NCBI GenBank assembly: GCA_000421085.1
Contig: ATWE01000016.1
Span: 49,041-113,040 of the forward strand
DNA length: 64,000 bases
From: Ensifer sp. USDA 6670
GTDB lineage: Bacteria > Pseudomonadota > Alphaproteobacteria > Rhizobiales > Rhizobiaceae
Direction of reading: 5' to 3'
Shown piece by piece: positions 30,675-39,109 of the stretch; the first letter of the stretch is position 1, and every line of letters begins with the position of its first letter. The position numbers and the translations under genes were made by a program. The notes under the pieces are model-generated. The model had not been told where the DNA came from. It saw only the letters and a list, made by a program, of their open reading frames with translations, and did not search any database.

Positions 30675-30851
30675 ATGCCCGAATACCTCGTCGAGCACTT
30701 CGACACCGGCCCAGCCGGCTACCCCGGCATGCAAGCCTTCATCAACGAGAAGGCGGCAGAGGGATATGCCCTCCTGCAGGCGGTAGAGCGCAGCACGTAT
30801 CATTGGGTGCTGTTCTTCAAGCGCGAGCCCGATCGGGATATCGGCGTGTGA
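30675..30851 (+). CDS. Small hypothetical phage protein
   Basis: A 58-residue protein (M-P-E-Y-L-V-E-H-F-D-T-G) with a C-terminal Y-H-W-V-L-F-F-K-R. I chose the ATG at 30675 because GAGGAG lies seven bases before it; the ATG at 30669 is too close to that site. Proteins with this short beta-rich pattern are frequent ahead of phage packaging genes. The end overlaps the next start (GTGA). Confidence 0.7.
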   Translation: MPEYLVEHFDTGPAGYPGMQAFINEKAAEGYALLQAVERSTYHWVLFFKREPDRDIGV

Positions 30852-31468
30852 GGCCGCAGCCGCCGTCCTCTCTCTTCGAGGACATCAACTCCCCGGCCTT
30901 CATCCCAGCCGAAGACATGCCGGAATGGGTAGAGGCGACGTTCCTCGATTCTTCGTCCCCGCTCCACAATGAGGAGCACGCCCATCTGGCACACGCCGAG
31001 ATCGGCTTCCTCTGGACCGTCGTCGAGAACAGCCGTAAGGGCCGCCGCATCATCGGCCAGTGCGAAGAGGGGAAACCGCAGGGCGCCATGGGCAAGTGGG
31101 CCCGCGCCCGTGCAGAGATGCAAGTCAAGCAGTGGTTCGGCTTCGTCCCGGACTTCATCATCACGCTTGACGCCGAATACTGCAGGGCGTGCGGAGACGC
31201 AGAATTCATGGCGCTGGTCGAGCACGAGCTCTACCACGCCGCCCAAGAGACGGATGCATTCGGCGCCCCGAAGTTCAGCAGGTCCACCGGGCGGCCGATC
31301 TTCACCATCCGCGGACATGATGTCGAAGAGTTCGTCGGCGTCGTTCGTCGCTATGGGGCAGATGCAGCCGGTGTCCGCGCAATCGTCGATGCCGCCAACC
31401 GTCCGCCCGAGATTGCCCGGGCCCAAATCGCCCATACTTGCGGCACCTGCCAGCTCAGGGTCGCCTGA
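30848..31468 (+). CDS. Putative phage metallopeptidase
   Basis: A 206-residue protein with a GTG start overlapping the previous stop. The metal-binding motif V-E-H-E-L-Y-H (HExxH type with Leu-Tyr) lies near residue 125, followed by F-T-I-R-G-H-D-V-E-E-F-V, which supplies a further His. This matches the putative phage metallopeptidase family. A C-x2-C pair closes the protein. It sits just before the terminase genes. Its substrate is unknown. Confidence 0.82.
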   Translation: MRPQPPSSLFEDINSPAFIPAEDMPEWVEATFLDSSSPLHNEEHAHLAHAEIGFLWTVVENSRKGRRIIGQCEEGKPQGAMGKWARARAEMQVKQWFGFVPDFIITLDAEYCRACGDAEFMALVEHELYHAAQETDAFGAPKFSRSTGRPIFTIRGHDVEEFVGVVRRYGADAAGVRAIVDAANRPPEIARAQIAHTCGTCQLRVA

Positions 31469-31480
31469 ATAACTGGAATG

Positions 31481-31822
31481 CTATTCGGCCAATGTGAAGT
31501 TGAACCGGACTTGAGGCAGCCACTGAGGCTTTATCTCTTTCTCCAGTGTCAGAGACGCGATGTCCATCCTGGTCTGACTGGCATCTCCGGCGCCGCTGTA
31601 GATCACCGATTGCCCGGCTAGTGAAGCCCATGACGGAACAGCCCCATGAATTCCTCCGTCTTCATCAACGAGCCAAAGCTCCCAACCCAATACCTCTATT
31701 CGGTCCGCCTCGCAGGCCCGGAGAAATGCTTCTGTGTCGTAGGACGAAACCCCGAGCTCTCCATTCGGGGTATGGAACGAACGTTCGAGCACTTCGGCGG
31801 ATAGCGACGGTGGGAACAGCAT
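31481..31822 (-). CDS. Hypothetical antisense insert, immunity type
   Basis: A 113-residue protein starting at 31822 (M-L-F-P-P-S-L-S-A-E-V-L-E). W-E-L-W-L-V-D-E-D-G-G-I-H-G-A-V-P and the beta-rich end look like small immunity proteins of toxin systems; I cannot name the family. The frame stays open upstream but that part is a shadow of the small terminase start. It lies between the metallopeptidase and terminase genes. Confidence 0.6.
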   Translation of the reverse strand: MLFPPSLSAEVLERSFHTPNGELGVSSYDTEAFLRACEADRIEVLGWELWLVDEDGGIHGAVPSWASLAGQSVIYSGAGDASQTRMDIASLTLEKEIKPQWLPQVRFNFTLAE

Positions 31823-31928
31823 CCTGGGGAAATCTCCTACTCTGCACGTCAATGTGACGCAGACGACGTAGGTGCCGCAATTCCCAGATGAGCGCAACGG
31901 ATAGCCTGACCGGAGCCTGACCGAGACG

Positions 31929-32393
31929 ATGGCAAAAGGAAAACTCAAAGACGACGTGAAAACCTTCATCGTGCAAAGCCTCGCTTGCTTCGACACGCCT
32001 TCGATCGTCGTCGAGGCGGTCAGGAAGGAATTCGGCGCCACGATCACGCGCCAGTCGGTGGAAGGCTACGATCCGACGAAGAAGGCCGGCAGCAATCTCG
32101 CAGAGAAGTGGAAGCTGCTGTTCGAAGAGACCCGCAAGACCTTCCTCGAGGATACGGCGACCATCGCGATCAGCCATCGTGCAGTTCGGCTGCGAGCTCT
32201 CCAGCGCATGGCGGACAAAGCAGAGACCCAGGGCAACATGGTGCTGGCCGCATCGTTGATGAAGCAAGCAGCCGAGGAAGTGGGCAATGCCTATACCAAC
32301 CGGCGCGAGCTGACGGGAAAGGATGGAAAGGACTTGCCGGTACCTGTATCGCCGGTAACGATCTTCCAGTTGCCCGACAATGGCAGGAGCTGA
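31929..32393 (+). CDS. Small terminase subunit-like protein (DUF2280)
   Basis: A 154-residue DUF2280 protein. The N-terminal K-D-D-V-K-T-F-I-V-Q-S-L-A-C-F-D-T-P-S-I-V-V-E-A-V-R-K-E-F forms a DNA-binding helical domain and the rest is coiled. Such proteins precede large terminases in many phages and choose the packaging site. It overlaps the large terminase start by 14 bases. Confidence 0.85.
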   Translation: MAKGKLKDDVKTFIVQSLACFDTPSIVVEAVRKEFGATITRQSVEGYDPTKKAGSNLAEKWKLLFEETRKTFLEDTATIAISHRAVRLRALQRMADKAETQGNMVLAASLMKQAAEEVGNAYTNRRELTGKDGKDLPVPVSPVTIFQLPDNGRS

Positions 32394-33777
32394 GCAAGGG
32401 CAGGGCGCCCAAACGATCATCCGGCCGCAGCCGGGCCCGCAGACAGCATTCCTCGCGTCTCCGGCCGACATCGCCATCTACGGCGGATCGGCAGGCGGCG
32501 GCAAGACGTGGGCGCTCCTCATGGAGCCGCTGCGCCACATTGCAAACCCACAGTTCGGCGCCGTGTTCTTCCGCCGATCGACCGTGCAGGTTCGGAACGA
32601 AGGCGGTCTCTGGGATGAGAGCGAGAAGCTCTATCCTGCCATCGGCGCTGCGCCCAAAGAGCATGTGCTGCAGTGGAGCTTTCCATCTGGGGCTTCAGTA
32701 TCGTTTGCTCACCTCGAGCATGACAAGACCGTCCTGAACTGGCAGGGCTCGCAGATCCCGCTCATCTGCTTCGACGAGCTGACGCATTTCAGCGCGAAGC
32801 AGTTCTGGTACATGGTTTCGCGTAACCGCTCCATGAGCGGAGTGCGGCCTTACATCCGAGCAACCTGCAACCCTGATGCAGATAGCTGGGTAGCAGACTT
32901 CATCAGCTGGTGGATCGACCAGGATACCGGATTGCCGATCCCAGAGCGGGCAGGCGTCCTTCGCTGGTTCGTCCGCATCGGTGACGCGATCCTCTGGGCC
33001 GATAGCCCGCAAGACCTGGCGCACTACACGGCGCCGAACGAAGACGGCATAGAAGCGCCGATCCCGCCGAAGTCGGTGACGTTCGTTCCGGCGAAGCTCA
33101 GCGACAATCGCGCGCTGATGGCGGCGGATCCGAGCTATCTGGCAAGCCTTATGGCCTTGCCGACGGTAGAGCGGGAGCGGCTCCTCGGCGGTAACTGGAA
33201 GATCAGACCAGCGGCTGGGCTGTTGTTCCAGCGCGGCTGGTGTGAGGTCGTCGATGCTATCCCGGCTGGCGTCGTCAAATGGATGCGCGGTTGGGATATG
33301 GCGGCGACGCCGAAGACAGAAGGAACAGACCCAGACGCCACTGCCGGTACGAAGATCGGCAAGCTCGCAGATGGGCGCTACATCGTCGCGCACCACTGCA
33401 ACGACTTCCTGTCACCGTCAGGCGTCGAGCGATTGATCAGAAACACGGCGGAAGCCGATGGCAAGGACGTGCACATATCGCTGCCGCAGGATCCCGGCCA
33501 AGCGGGCAAATCGCAGGTCACCAATCTGACGAAGCTGCTCGCAGGCTTCACGGTACGGGCTACACCCGAATCCGGTGACAAGGTCACACGGTTCAGCCCG
33601 TTCTCTGCTCAGGCGGAAGCGGGCAACGTTCTGGTCCTCCGGGCCCCTTGGAATGCAGCATGGTTTTCGTCGCTCGAAGGCTTTCCTGAGGCGACGCACG
33701 ATGACGACGCCGACAGCACGAGCCGGGCGTTCAACGCGCTCCTCAGTGCAAGTACGTACACGCTGGCGAACGTCTAA
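32380..33777 (+). CDS. Large terminase subunit
   Basis: A 465-residue packaging motor protein. The ATPase has Walker A G-G-S-A-G-G-G-K-T (35-43) and Walker B L-I-C-F-D-E-L-T (about 125-132). The C-terminal nuclease part contains G-W-D-M-A-A-T-P-K and further acidic residues as in Terminase_6C proteins. Length is complete. It drives DNA through the DUF1073 portal encoded downstream. Confidence 0.95.
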   Translation: MAGAEQGQGAQTIIRPQPGPQTAFLASPADIAIYGGSAGGGKTWALLMEPLRHIANPQFGAVFFRRSTVQVRNEGGLWDESEKLYPAIGAAPKEHVLQWSFPSGASVSFAHLEHDKTVLNWQGSQIPLICFDELTHFSAKQFWYMVSRNRSMSGVRPYIRATCNPDADSWVADFISWWIDQDTGLPIPERAGVLRWFVRIGDAILWADSPQDLAHYTAPNEDGIEAPIPPKSVTFVPAKLSDNRALMAADPSYLASLMALPTVERERLLGGNWKIRPAAGLLFQRGWCEVVDAIPAGVVKWMRGWDMAATPKTEGTDPDATAGTKIGKLADGRYIVAHHCNDFLSPSGVERLIRNTAEADGKDVHISLPQDPGQAGKSQVTNLTKLLAGFTVRATPESGDKVTRFSPFSAQAEAGNVLVLRAPWNAAWFSSLEGFPEATHDDDADSTSRAFNALLSASTYTLANV

Positions 33778-33789
33778 GGTTCAAATGCA

Positions 33790-34119
33790 CTAGGCCGATG
33801 GGCTCAACAATGTCTCGTCGTACCAGACGTCTTCGTAGCCGTTAGCGATCAAGAACCGCCAGCCAGGAGGCAAGGCAAGATAGGGTAGAGCCGCAGGACA
33901 ACGCTCGGAAAGGTGCTCAACATGCATAGGCTTGAAAAAGTCAGCCTCGGTTGAGAGCTCTTCCCCTGCCCAGATAAACCAACCGCATGTCCCACTTTCG
34001 GGTGGGTGTCGCAGTCCATTGAGCGGCAATTCTCCGCGCAGGGCGCTGTCAGATATCCCAAGCTTGTCACGATTATCGGGTGGCGTGCTGTTGGCGCTGT
34101 AGCGTCCGCAGATATCCAT
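33790..34119 (-). CDS. Imm33/DUF2185-like immunity protein
   Basis: A 109-residue protein starting at 34119 with GGAGA ahead. The core G-W-F-I-W-A-G-E-E-L-S, D-F-F-K-P-M-H-V-E-H-L, L-P-P-G-W-R-F-L-I and E-D-V-W-Y-D matches the immunity/DUF2185 pattern well. Members of this family protect cells from neighbouring toxins, but no toxin gene is nearby. It is inserted antisense between the terminase and portal genes, which are otherwise adjacent in phages of this type. Confidence 0.8.
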   Translation of the reverse strand: MDICGRYSANSTPPDNRDKLGISDSALRGELPLNGLRHPPESGTCGWFIWAGEELSTEADFFKPMHVEHLSERCPAALPYLALPPGWRFLIANGYEDVWYDETLLSPSA

Positions 34120-34207
34120 TTGGCGGTCTCCATCCACGAAGCTCGCGACTATCACAACTTCCAGAAATAGTCGCCACTGCGCGTCGAACAATCTTGTGGG
34201 AGCGGAC

Positions 34208-35578
34208 ATGGCCAATATCATCGCGTTTGTCCGCGACAGCCTGACAAACATGGTCGCCAGCCTGGGCACCAGCCGGGACAAGGCCGCGGCTAACGTCTAT
34301 TCGATGCCGATGCTCACCGACGAGGAGCTGCTCAACGCCTATCGCGGCGCGTGGCTTCCTCGGAAGATTGTCGATATCCCCGCCTTCGACAGCATCCGCG
34401 CCTGGCGCGACTGGCAGGCGAAGAAGCCGCAGATTGAGGCCATTGAGGCCGAAGAGAAGCGCCTGAACGTCATGGGCAAGCTGCTGGAGACCCGCATCAA
34501 GGCGCGCCTCTGGGGCGGCGCTGCCATGGTCATCGGTACCGGCGACCAAGATCTGACGGCGCCGCTCGACGTAGAGCGGATGGGGAAGGGCGGCCTGAAA
34601 TACCTCACGGTCATGACGCGCCGGCATCTCACGGCCGGCGAGATCGATCGTGATCCGGCCTCAGAATGGTACGGCAAGCCGAAGATCTACCAGTTGAACT
34701 CCGCCGATGGCGCGCAGGTCGAGATCCATCCATCGCGCCTTGTCATCTTCAACGGGAGCCAGCAACCGGACGGAGACATCGTCACCACGACCTATGCCGG
34801 CTGGGGCGACAGCGTGCTCTTGTCGGTCGTCGATGCGATCAAGCAGGCGGACGGTACCGCGGCGAACATCGCCAGCCTCGTTTTCGAGGCGAAGGTCAAT
34901 GTGATCCGCATTCCGGATTTCATGCAGAACCTCGGCGATGAGAGGTACCGGGCGAAGATCCTCGAGCGCTACACGCTGGCGGCCACGGCAAAGGGCATCA
35001 ATGGCGACTTGCTCCTCGACAAAGAGGAAGAATACGAGCAGAAGACGGCGAGCTTCGCCACGCTGCCCGACGTACTTATGTCGTTCCTGCAGATCGTGTC
35101 CGGCGCGGCCGACATCCCGGCCACCAGGTTGCTCGGGCAATCTCCAGCCGGCATGAACGCGACGGGCGAAAGCGATCTGCGTAACTACTATGACCGCCTG
35201 CAGGCAATGCAGACCGTCGAGATGACGCCGGCGATGGCGCGCCTCGACGAATGCTTGATTCGTAGCGCGCTCGGCTCACGAGACCCTGACATCTATTACG
35301 AGTGGGCGCCGCTCTGGGGCATGTCGGAGAAGGAGAAGGCTGACGTCTTTAAGACGAAGGCCGATGCTGCCCGCCAATTAGTCGGAAGCGGTACGGGGCA
35401 AGAGATCATCCCCCGCGATGCGGTCTCGGATGCTCTGGTCAATACGTTCATCGAGGATGGTTCGCTGCCTGGTCTCGATGCTGCGATTGAGGAGTATGGC
35501 AAGCTCTCCGAGCAAGAGCCGAGTGAGGAAGAAGCTCGAGCGGCCGCCGGGGATGAACCTGCGGCCGTCGGGCGCTAG
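34208..35578 (+). CDS. Portal protein, DUF1073 family
   Basis: A 456-residue portal (DUF1073; the family is sometimes labelled anti-CBASS Acb1-like). The ATG at 34208 follows GGGAGCGG. Family features are D-I-P-A-F-D-S-I-R-A-W-R-D-W, a central G-Q-S-P-A-G-M-N-A-T-G-E-S-D-L-R-N-Y-Y-D and Y-Y-E-W-A-P-L-W-G-M-S-E. It forms the ring through which DNA enters the head. The C-terminal 50 residues are acidic. Confidence 0.92.
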   Translation: MANIIAFVRDSLTNMVASLGTSRDKAAANVYSMPMLTDEELLNAYRGAWLPRKIVDIPAFDSIRAWRDWQAKKPQIEAIEAEEKRLNVMGKLLETRIKARLWGGAAMVIGTGDQDLTAPLDVERMGKGGLKYLTVMTRRHLTAGEIDRDPASEWYGKPKIYQLNSADGAQVEIHPSRLVIFNGSQQPDGDIVTTTYAGWGDSVLLSVVDAIKQADGTAANIASLVFEAKVNVIRIPDFMQNLGDERYRAKILERYTLAATAKGINGDLLLDKEEEYEQKTASFATLPDVLMSFLQIVSGAADIPATRLLGQSPAGMNATGESDLRNYYDRLQAMQTVEMTPAMARLDECLIRSALGSRDPDIYYEWAPLWGMSEKEKADVFKTKADAARQLVGSGTGQEIIPRDAVSDALVNTFIEDGSLPGLDAAIEEYGKLSEQEPSEEEARAAAGDEPAAVGR

Positions 35579-35790
35579 TCTTGTTCCCGCGGCACGAATT
35601 CAATTGCATTTACGCTGGGGCCACCTTCGATGATCTCGACGGCCTTGATCGCGATTGCTGCTTGTTGACCCTGATGCTTCAGGATCGTCGGGTGTATCTC
35701 GATGGTCAACTTTTGGGTTTCCGGGTCGTAGCCCGTGATCTGAAAGCCCTCGATTGGGTCCTTGGGTGCTTTTGGCATAGTATTCCTCAC
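35575..35790 (-). CDS. Small hypothetical protein, antisense pair (second gene)
   Basis: A 71-residue protein (start near M-P-K-A-P-K-D-P-I-E-G-F) with a beta-rich sequence Y-D-P-E-T-Q-K-L-T-I-E-I. It overlaps the gene upstream on the same strand by four bases, so the two form a small operon. Its end overlaps the portal stop by four bases. Confidence 0.65.
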   Translation of the reverse strand: MRNTMPKAPKDPIEGFQITGYDPETQKLTIEIHPTILKHQGQQAAIAIKAVEIIEGGPSVNAIEFVPREQD

Positions 35791-36038
35791 GGTCTGTCAA
35801 GCAATTTGCCGATGAGGCCGATCTTGCCATCACCACTATATTGAGCGTGTTTGGCTTCAACAACGAGGCTGTTTTTACCTGCCGCCGCCGCTCTTACAGC
35901 TTCGTTGACATCATCAATCCCCTTTTCGGTGTGGAGCGCGATGATGTTCGGCATTTCAGCCGCAACCTCGCCGAGCGGTTTGACGGCATTGAATACCTCA
36001 GGGAAACGATCTGGCGAGTAAATCACATAGCTGGGCAT
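35787..36038 (-). CDS. Small hypothetical protein, antisense pair (first gene)
   Basis: An 83-residue alpha/beta protein (M-P-S-Y-V-I-Y-S-P-D-R-F-P-E-V-F) with S-L-V-V-E-A-K-H-A-Q near the end. AGGAGGA precedes its ATG. No family is recognised. With its partner it is a two-gene minus-strand insert between the portal and protease genes. Confidence 0.7.
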   Translation of the reverse strand: MPSYVIYSPDRFPEVFNAVKPLGEVAAEMPNIIALHTEKGIDDVNEAVRAAAAGKNSLVVEAKHAQYSGDGKIGLIGKLLDRP

Positions 36039-36088
36039 AAATCCTCCTAGAGTCGCTACACCCCTCAGTACCAGAAGGCGGTAGATCC

Positions 36089-37234
36089 ATGCAATTCATC
36101 GACACTGCACCGATCGCGGGTACGCGACGGACCGCCGACGGCTATCTTATTGCGGACGTTCGCACGGCCCGCACTGGTATCCAGCTCTATGCGGGCCACG
36201 AGGTCGGCAAGCCAGAAATGCGGGTCGTGAAGGTCTACCGGCCCGAAGACCAGGTCTTCGACAAGGCCAGCCTCGGCAGCTACGCGCACAAGCCGGTGAC
36301 TAACGACCATCCAGACGAGGCGGTGACGGCGGACAATTGGAAGACGCTGTCGGTCGGCCAGATTGGTGACGAGGTCGCCCGCGACGGCGAATTCGTCCGC
36401 GTCCCGCTCATCGTCATGGACGGGGCCACCATCGGCGAAATCGAGGGCGGCAAGCGTGAGCTGTCGGCCGGCTACACCTGCGATCTCGCCTGGGAAGCGG
36501 GAACCACGCCCGAGGGCGAGAAGTACGACGCCATCCAGAAGGATATCCGGATCAACCACGTCGCCATCGTGCAGCGCGGTCGCGCCGGATCAGAAGCTCG
36601 CATCGGCGACGGTGTGAGGTCGTGGGGCGCTGCCCCGTTCACCAGTGATCAGAAACCGAAAGAGGACAAGATCATGACCCTGAAGACGGTTACCGTCGAT
36701 GGCATCCCGGTTGAAGTAACCGACCAGGGTGCCACGGTGATCGGCACGCTCCAGCAGCGCCTTGCCGACGCCAACACCAAGTTCGCCGACGCCGAGAAGG
36801 CACATCAGACGGCTCTGGCCGCCAAGGATGCCGAACTGGCGAAGAAGGATGCCGAGATTGACGCTCTGAAAGGCAAGATCCTTTCCGACGTCGACCTCGA
36901 CAAGCGCGTCCAGGCCCGCGCCGATCTCATCACCAAGGCGACCGCGATCGCCAAGGACGTGAAGACCGAAGGTCTCTCGGATGCGGCCATCCGCAAGGCT
37001 GTCGTCGTCGCCAAGCTCGGCGATGCTGCCATCGCCGACAAGTCGGAAGCCTACATGGACGCTCGCTTCGACATGCTCGTCGAGGATGCCAGCAAGAACG
37101 GCGCCGATCCCTTCCGCACTGTCGTGCAGCAGGGCCTTTCGCAGGTCAACGACGCCGACAAGGTGGTCGTAGATGCCTATTCGCAGATGGTCGCCGACAT
37201 GAAGGCCGGCAAGACGTCTGCAGCGGCCAACTAA
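36089..37234 (+). CDS. DUF2213 prohead protease fused to scaffold
   Basis: A 381-residue head-maturation protein. Residues 1-180 form the DUF2213 protease-like domain (G-Y-L-I-A-D-V-R-T-A-R-T-G-I-Q-L-Y-A-G-H-E-V-G, T-N-D-H-P-D-E, L-S-A-G-Y, H-V-A-I-V). The C-terminal part is a charged coiled coil, the usual form of a scaffold. An internal ATG at 36674 with its own ribosome binding site could make the scaffold alone. It follows portal genes as expected and precedes the cement and capsid genes. Confidence 0.85.
   Translation: MQFIDTAPIAGTRRTADGYLIADVRTARTGIQLYAGHEVGKPEMRVVKVYRPEDQVFDKASLGSYAHKPVTNDHPDEAVTADNWKTLSVGQIGDEVARDGEFVRVPLIVMDGATIGEIEGGKRELSAGYTCDLAWEAGTTPEGEKYDAIQKDIRINHVAIVQRGRAGSEARIGDGVRSWGAAPFTSDQKPKEDKIMTLKTVTVDGIPVEVTDQGATVIGTLQQRLADANTKFADAEKAHQTALAAKDAELAKKDAEIDALKGKILSDVDLDKRVQARADLITKATAIAKDVKTEGLSDAAIRKAVVVAKLGDAAIADKSEAYMDARFDMLVEDASKNGADPFRTVVQQGLSQVNDADKVVVDAYSQMVADMKAGKTSAAAN
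36674..37234 (+). CDS. Nested scaffold protein from an internal start
   Basis: An in-frame ATG at 36674 preceded by GAGGAC would give a 186-residue protein made of the coiled-coil scaffold only. This mirrors lambda C/Nu3, where protease and scaffold share one frame. The codon choice around the start does not prove it; the placement exactly at the domain border is the main support. Confidence 0.5.
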   Translation: MTLKTVTVDGIPVEVTDQGATVIGTLQQRLADANTKFADAEKAHQTALAAKDAELAKKDAEIDALKGKILSDVDLDKRVQARADLITKATAIAKDVKTEGLSDAAIRKAVVVAKLGDAAIADKSEAYMDARFDMLVEDASKNGADPFRTVVQQGLSQVNDADKVVVDAYSQMVADMKAGKTSAAAN

Positions 37235-37249
37235 CGAGGAGACGCTGAG

Positions 37250-37732
37250 ATGGCGACTTACCAGACCACCTACACGAATGCTCCTCCGAAGGGCCTGCAC
37301 GGTCAGATCGCTTCCGAGGAGAAGTGCAACAAAATCAGCCGCACGGTCGAGAACCTGGGCGGCGTGCGCTTCGGCCAGCCGGTCCAGCGTGGGGCCGCGG
37401 ACCACGGCGTTGTGCCCTTTGCGGCCGGCGGCGAATTCATCGGCATCGCTGTTCTGAACCCGGCCGTTCCCGCGGACGTGCTCGTTCCCGACTCGTATCC
37501 CCGGTACTTCACCGGCGCATTCATGACGATGGGCACGATGTACGTCACGGCCGGCGCCGCCGTCGGTCAGGGCGATGCTGTCTACTACAACACTCTGACC
37601 CACCGTTTCGTCAACGCCGCGGGTGCGAACATCGTCGGCCCCATCCCCGATGCTGTCTTCGACACCTCCGGGGCGGATGGCGCAATCGTCGAAATCGCGC
37701 TTCGCCTGCGCGCTTCGGCTCCGGCAGTCTGA
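37250..37732 (+). CDS. Structural cement (capsid decoration) protein
   Basis: A 160-residue protein matching the cement/Gp24-type pattern: P-P-K-G-L-H-G-Q-I-A, V-R-F-G-Q-P-V-Q-R-G and a Gly/Ala-rich beta end (G-Q-G-D-A-V-Y-Y-N). It should sit on the capsid surface and strengthen it. It lies directly before the DUF2184 capsid gene. Confidence 0.8.
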   Translation: MATYQTTYTNAPPKGLHGQIASEEKCNKISRTVENLGGVRFGQPVQRGAADHGVVPFAAGGEFIGIAVLNPAVPADVLVPDSYPRYFTGAFMTMGTMYVTAGAAVGQGDAVYYNTLTHRFVNAAGANIVGPIPDAVFDTSGADGAIVEIALRLRASAPAV

Positions 37733-37751
37733 TCAGGAAAGGACCTGAGCA

Positions 37752-38720
37752 ATGAATCAGATCATCCGTCAGGCCTTCGCTGATGCGCAGGCCGCGTTCC
37801 CCTTCGTTATCGCGCAGGGGCGCAACATCGAGACCCGCATCTACCAGCGGCGTTATCCGACCTTCAACTACGGCGCACACGTGCCCGTCGTGACGGAAGG
37901 GAACGCATGGGCGATCGGGACGACCTTCTTCACCGTCGATACCGCCGGCGAGGCGAAGTTCCTCTCCGGCGCCGGTACCGACATGCCCTTCAACCAGGCC
38001 ACGAAGGACATGGCCAGCCATGACTTCGCGATGATCGGCTCCGGCTGGGAGTGGAACCTCGAGGAAGTCAACCAGGCTGCCCTTTACGGCATCGACCTGA
38101 ACGGCACCAAGGCCATGTCGGCTTCCGACAAGGTCGAGCGCCTGCTCAACTCGGTTGCCATGGTCGGCACTACCGAGAAGAACTGGACCGGCTTCGTCAA
38201 CGACCCGCAGGTCTCGCGTGTCGACGTTGCCGCGGATGGCACGGGCTCTTCGACCTTCTGGTCGGCGAAGTCCAACGACCAGATTCTCCGGGACATCAAC
38301 GACCTGATCTCCAGCGTGCGCGAGAACACGTCCGAGGTCGAATGGGTCGACACGCTGCGGCTGCCGCCGGAAGCGTTCCGCCTCATCGCCACCCGCCGCC
38401 TCGGCGAGGGCGACGGCATGCTGACGTTGCTGGAATACATCCGCCGCAACAACGTCTACACGGCGGAAACCGGCCAGCCGCTCGACATCCAGCCGCTCCG
38501 AGAGCTCGCCACGGCATCGCAGGACGGAGGCGGCCGCATGGTCGTGTATCGCCGGGATTCGGAAGTTCTCCGCTTCCACCTGCCGATGCCGCGCCGTGTC
38601 CTCCAGCCGCGCCAGAAGTCCATCATGAGCTTTGAAACCGGCATCATCGCCCGTACCGGCGGTACCGAATGGCGTCTGCCCGGTGCTGCCGCCTACGGCG
38701 ACGAAATCACCGCACCGTAA
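37752..38720 (+). CDS. Major capsid protein, DUF2184 family
   Basis: A 322-residue capsid protein of the DUF2184 type (HK97 fold). Family marks: F-V-I-A-Q-G-R-N-I-E, Y-P-T-F-N-Y-G, G-W-E-W-N-L-E-E-V-N-Q-A, D-T-L-R-L-P-P-E-A-F and the closing S-F-E-T-G-I-I-A-R-T-G-G-T-E-W-R. Full length. It is unrelated in detail to the capsid gene of the left-hand remnant, so the two elements are different phages. Confidence 0.92.
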   Translation: MNQIIRQAFADAQAAFPFVIAQGRNIETRIYQRRYPTFNYGAHVPVVTEGNAWAIGTTFFTVDTAGEAKFLSGAGTDMPFNQATKDMASHDFAMIGSGWEWNLEEVNQAALYGIDLNGTKAMSASDKVERLLNSVAMVGTTEKNWTGFVNDPQVSRVDVAADGTGSSTFWSAKSNDQILRDINDLISSVRENTSEVEWVDTLRLPPEAFRLIATRRLGEGDGMLTLLEYIRRNNVYTAETGQPLDIQPLRELATASQDGGGRMVVYRRDSEVLRFHLPMPRRVLQPRQKSIMSFETGIIARTGGTEWRLPGAAAYGDEITAP

Positions 38721-38735
38721 ACCGAAGGATCACTC

Positions 38736-39077
38736 ATGAAGGTCACCAACAACAGCAAGGCGCTGCAGGGCGTCCGCTCCAAGGGCCGGGCGGTCTACAT
38801 CCCACCGGGTGAGACCCGCGACGTCGATCTCGAAGGCGTCGATCTCGAAAAGGCCAAGCGCCTTCGCTTCCTCAAGATCGAAGGCGTCTCCAAGGCTGCG
38901 AGCAACCAGGACGGCGACGGTCCGAAGACGGCACTCGAAGTGCTCGAAATGGCGAAGGACCAGAACGTGCAGTTCATGTCCTTCAAGTCTGCCGCCAAGA
39001 AGCTGCTCGGTGATAAGACACCGGCAACCAAGGAAGAGATCGTCGCTGCGCTCGAAGAGCTGGCCACGCAGCCGTGA
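38736..39077 (+). CDS. Hypothetical head protein
   Basis: A 113-residue basic protein with N-terminal beta segment (A-V-Y-I-P-P-G-E-T-R-D-V) and a helical C-terminal half. It follows the capsid gene, where head completion or connector proteins are usual. No family is recognised. Confidence 0.65.
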   Translation: MKVTNNSKALQGVRSKGRAVYIPPGETRDVDLEGVDLEKAKRLRFLKIEGVSKAASNQDGDGPKTALEVLEMAKDQNVQFMSFKSAAKKLLGDKTPATKEEIVAALEELATQP

Positions 39078-39082
39078 TTTCT

Positions 39083-39109
39083 AAAGCCCGCCTAAAGGGG
39101 CGGGCTTTT
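39083..39109. terminator. Bidirectional terminator
   Basis: AAAGCCCGCC (39083-39092) pairs with GGCGGGCTTT (39099-39108), with T and A runs on the two sides. It separates the head gene from the convergent immunity gene and so may reduce late transcription past this point unless antiterminated. Confidence 0.75.

Noticed and set aside
30498..30803. Minus-strand frame of 101 codons containing R-R-Q-D-S-N-L-R
   Set aside because: This peptide is the well-known false translation of the reverse strand of a tRNA; it led to the tRNA-like call instead.
37752..38720. Relation between the DUF2184 capsid and the HK97 capsid of the remnant
   Set aside because: The sequences share no clear motifs beyond the presumed common fold, so the remnant is not a duplicated part of the large prophage.
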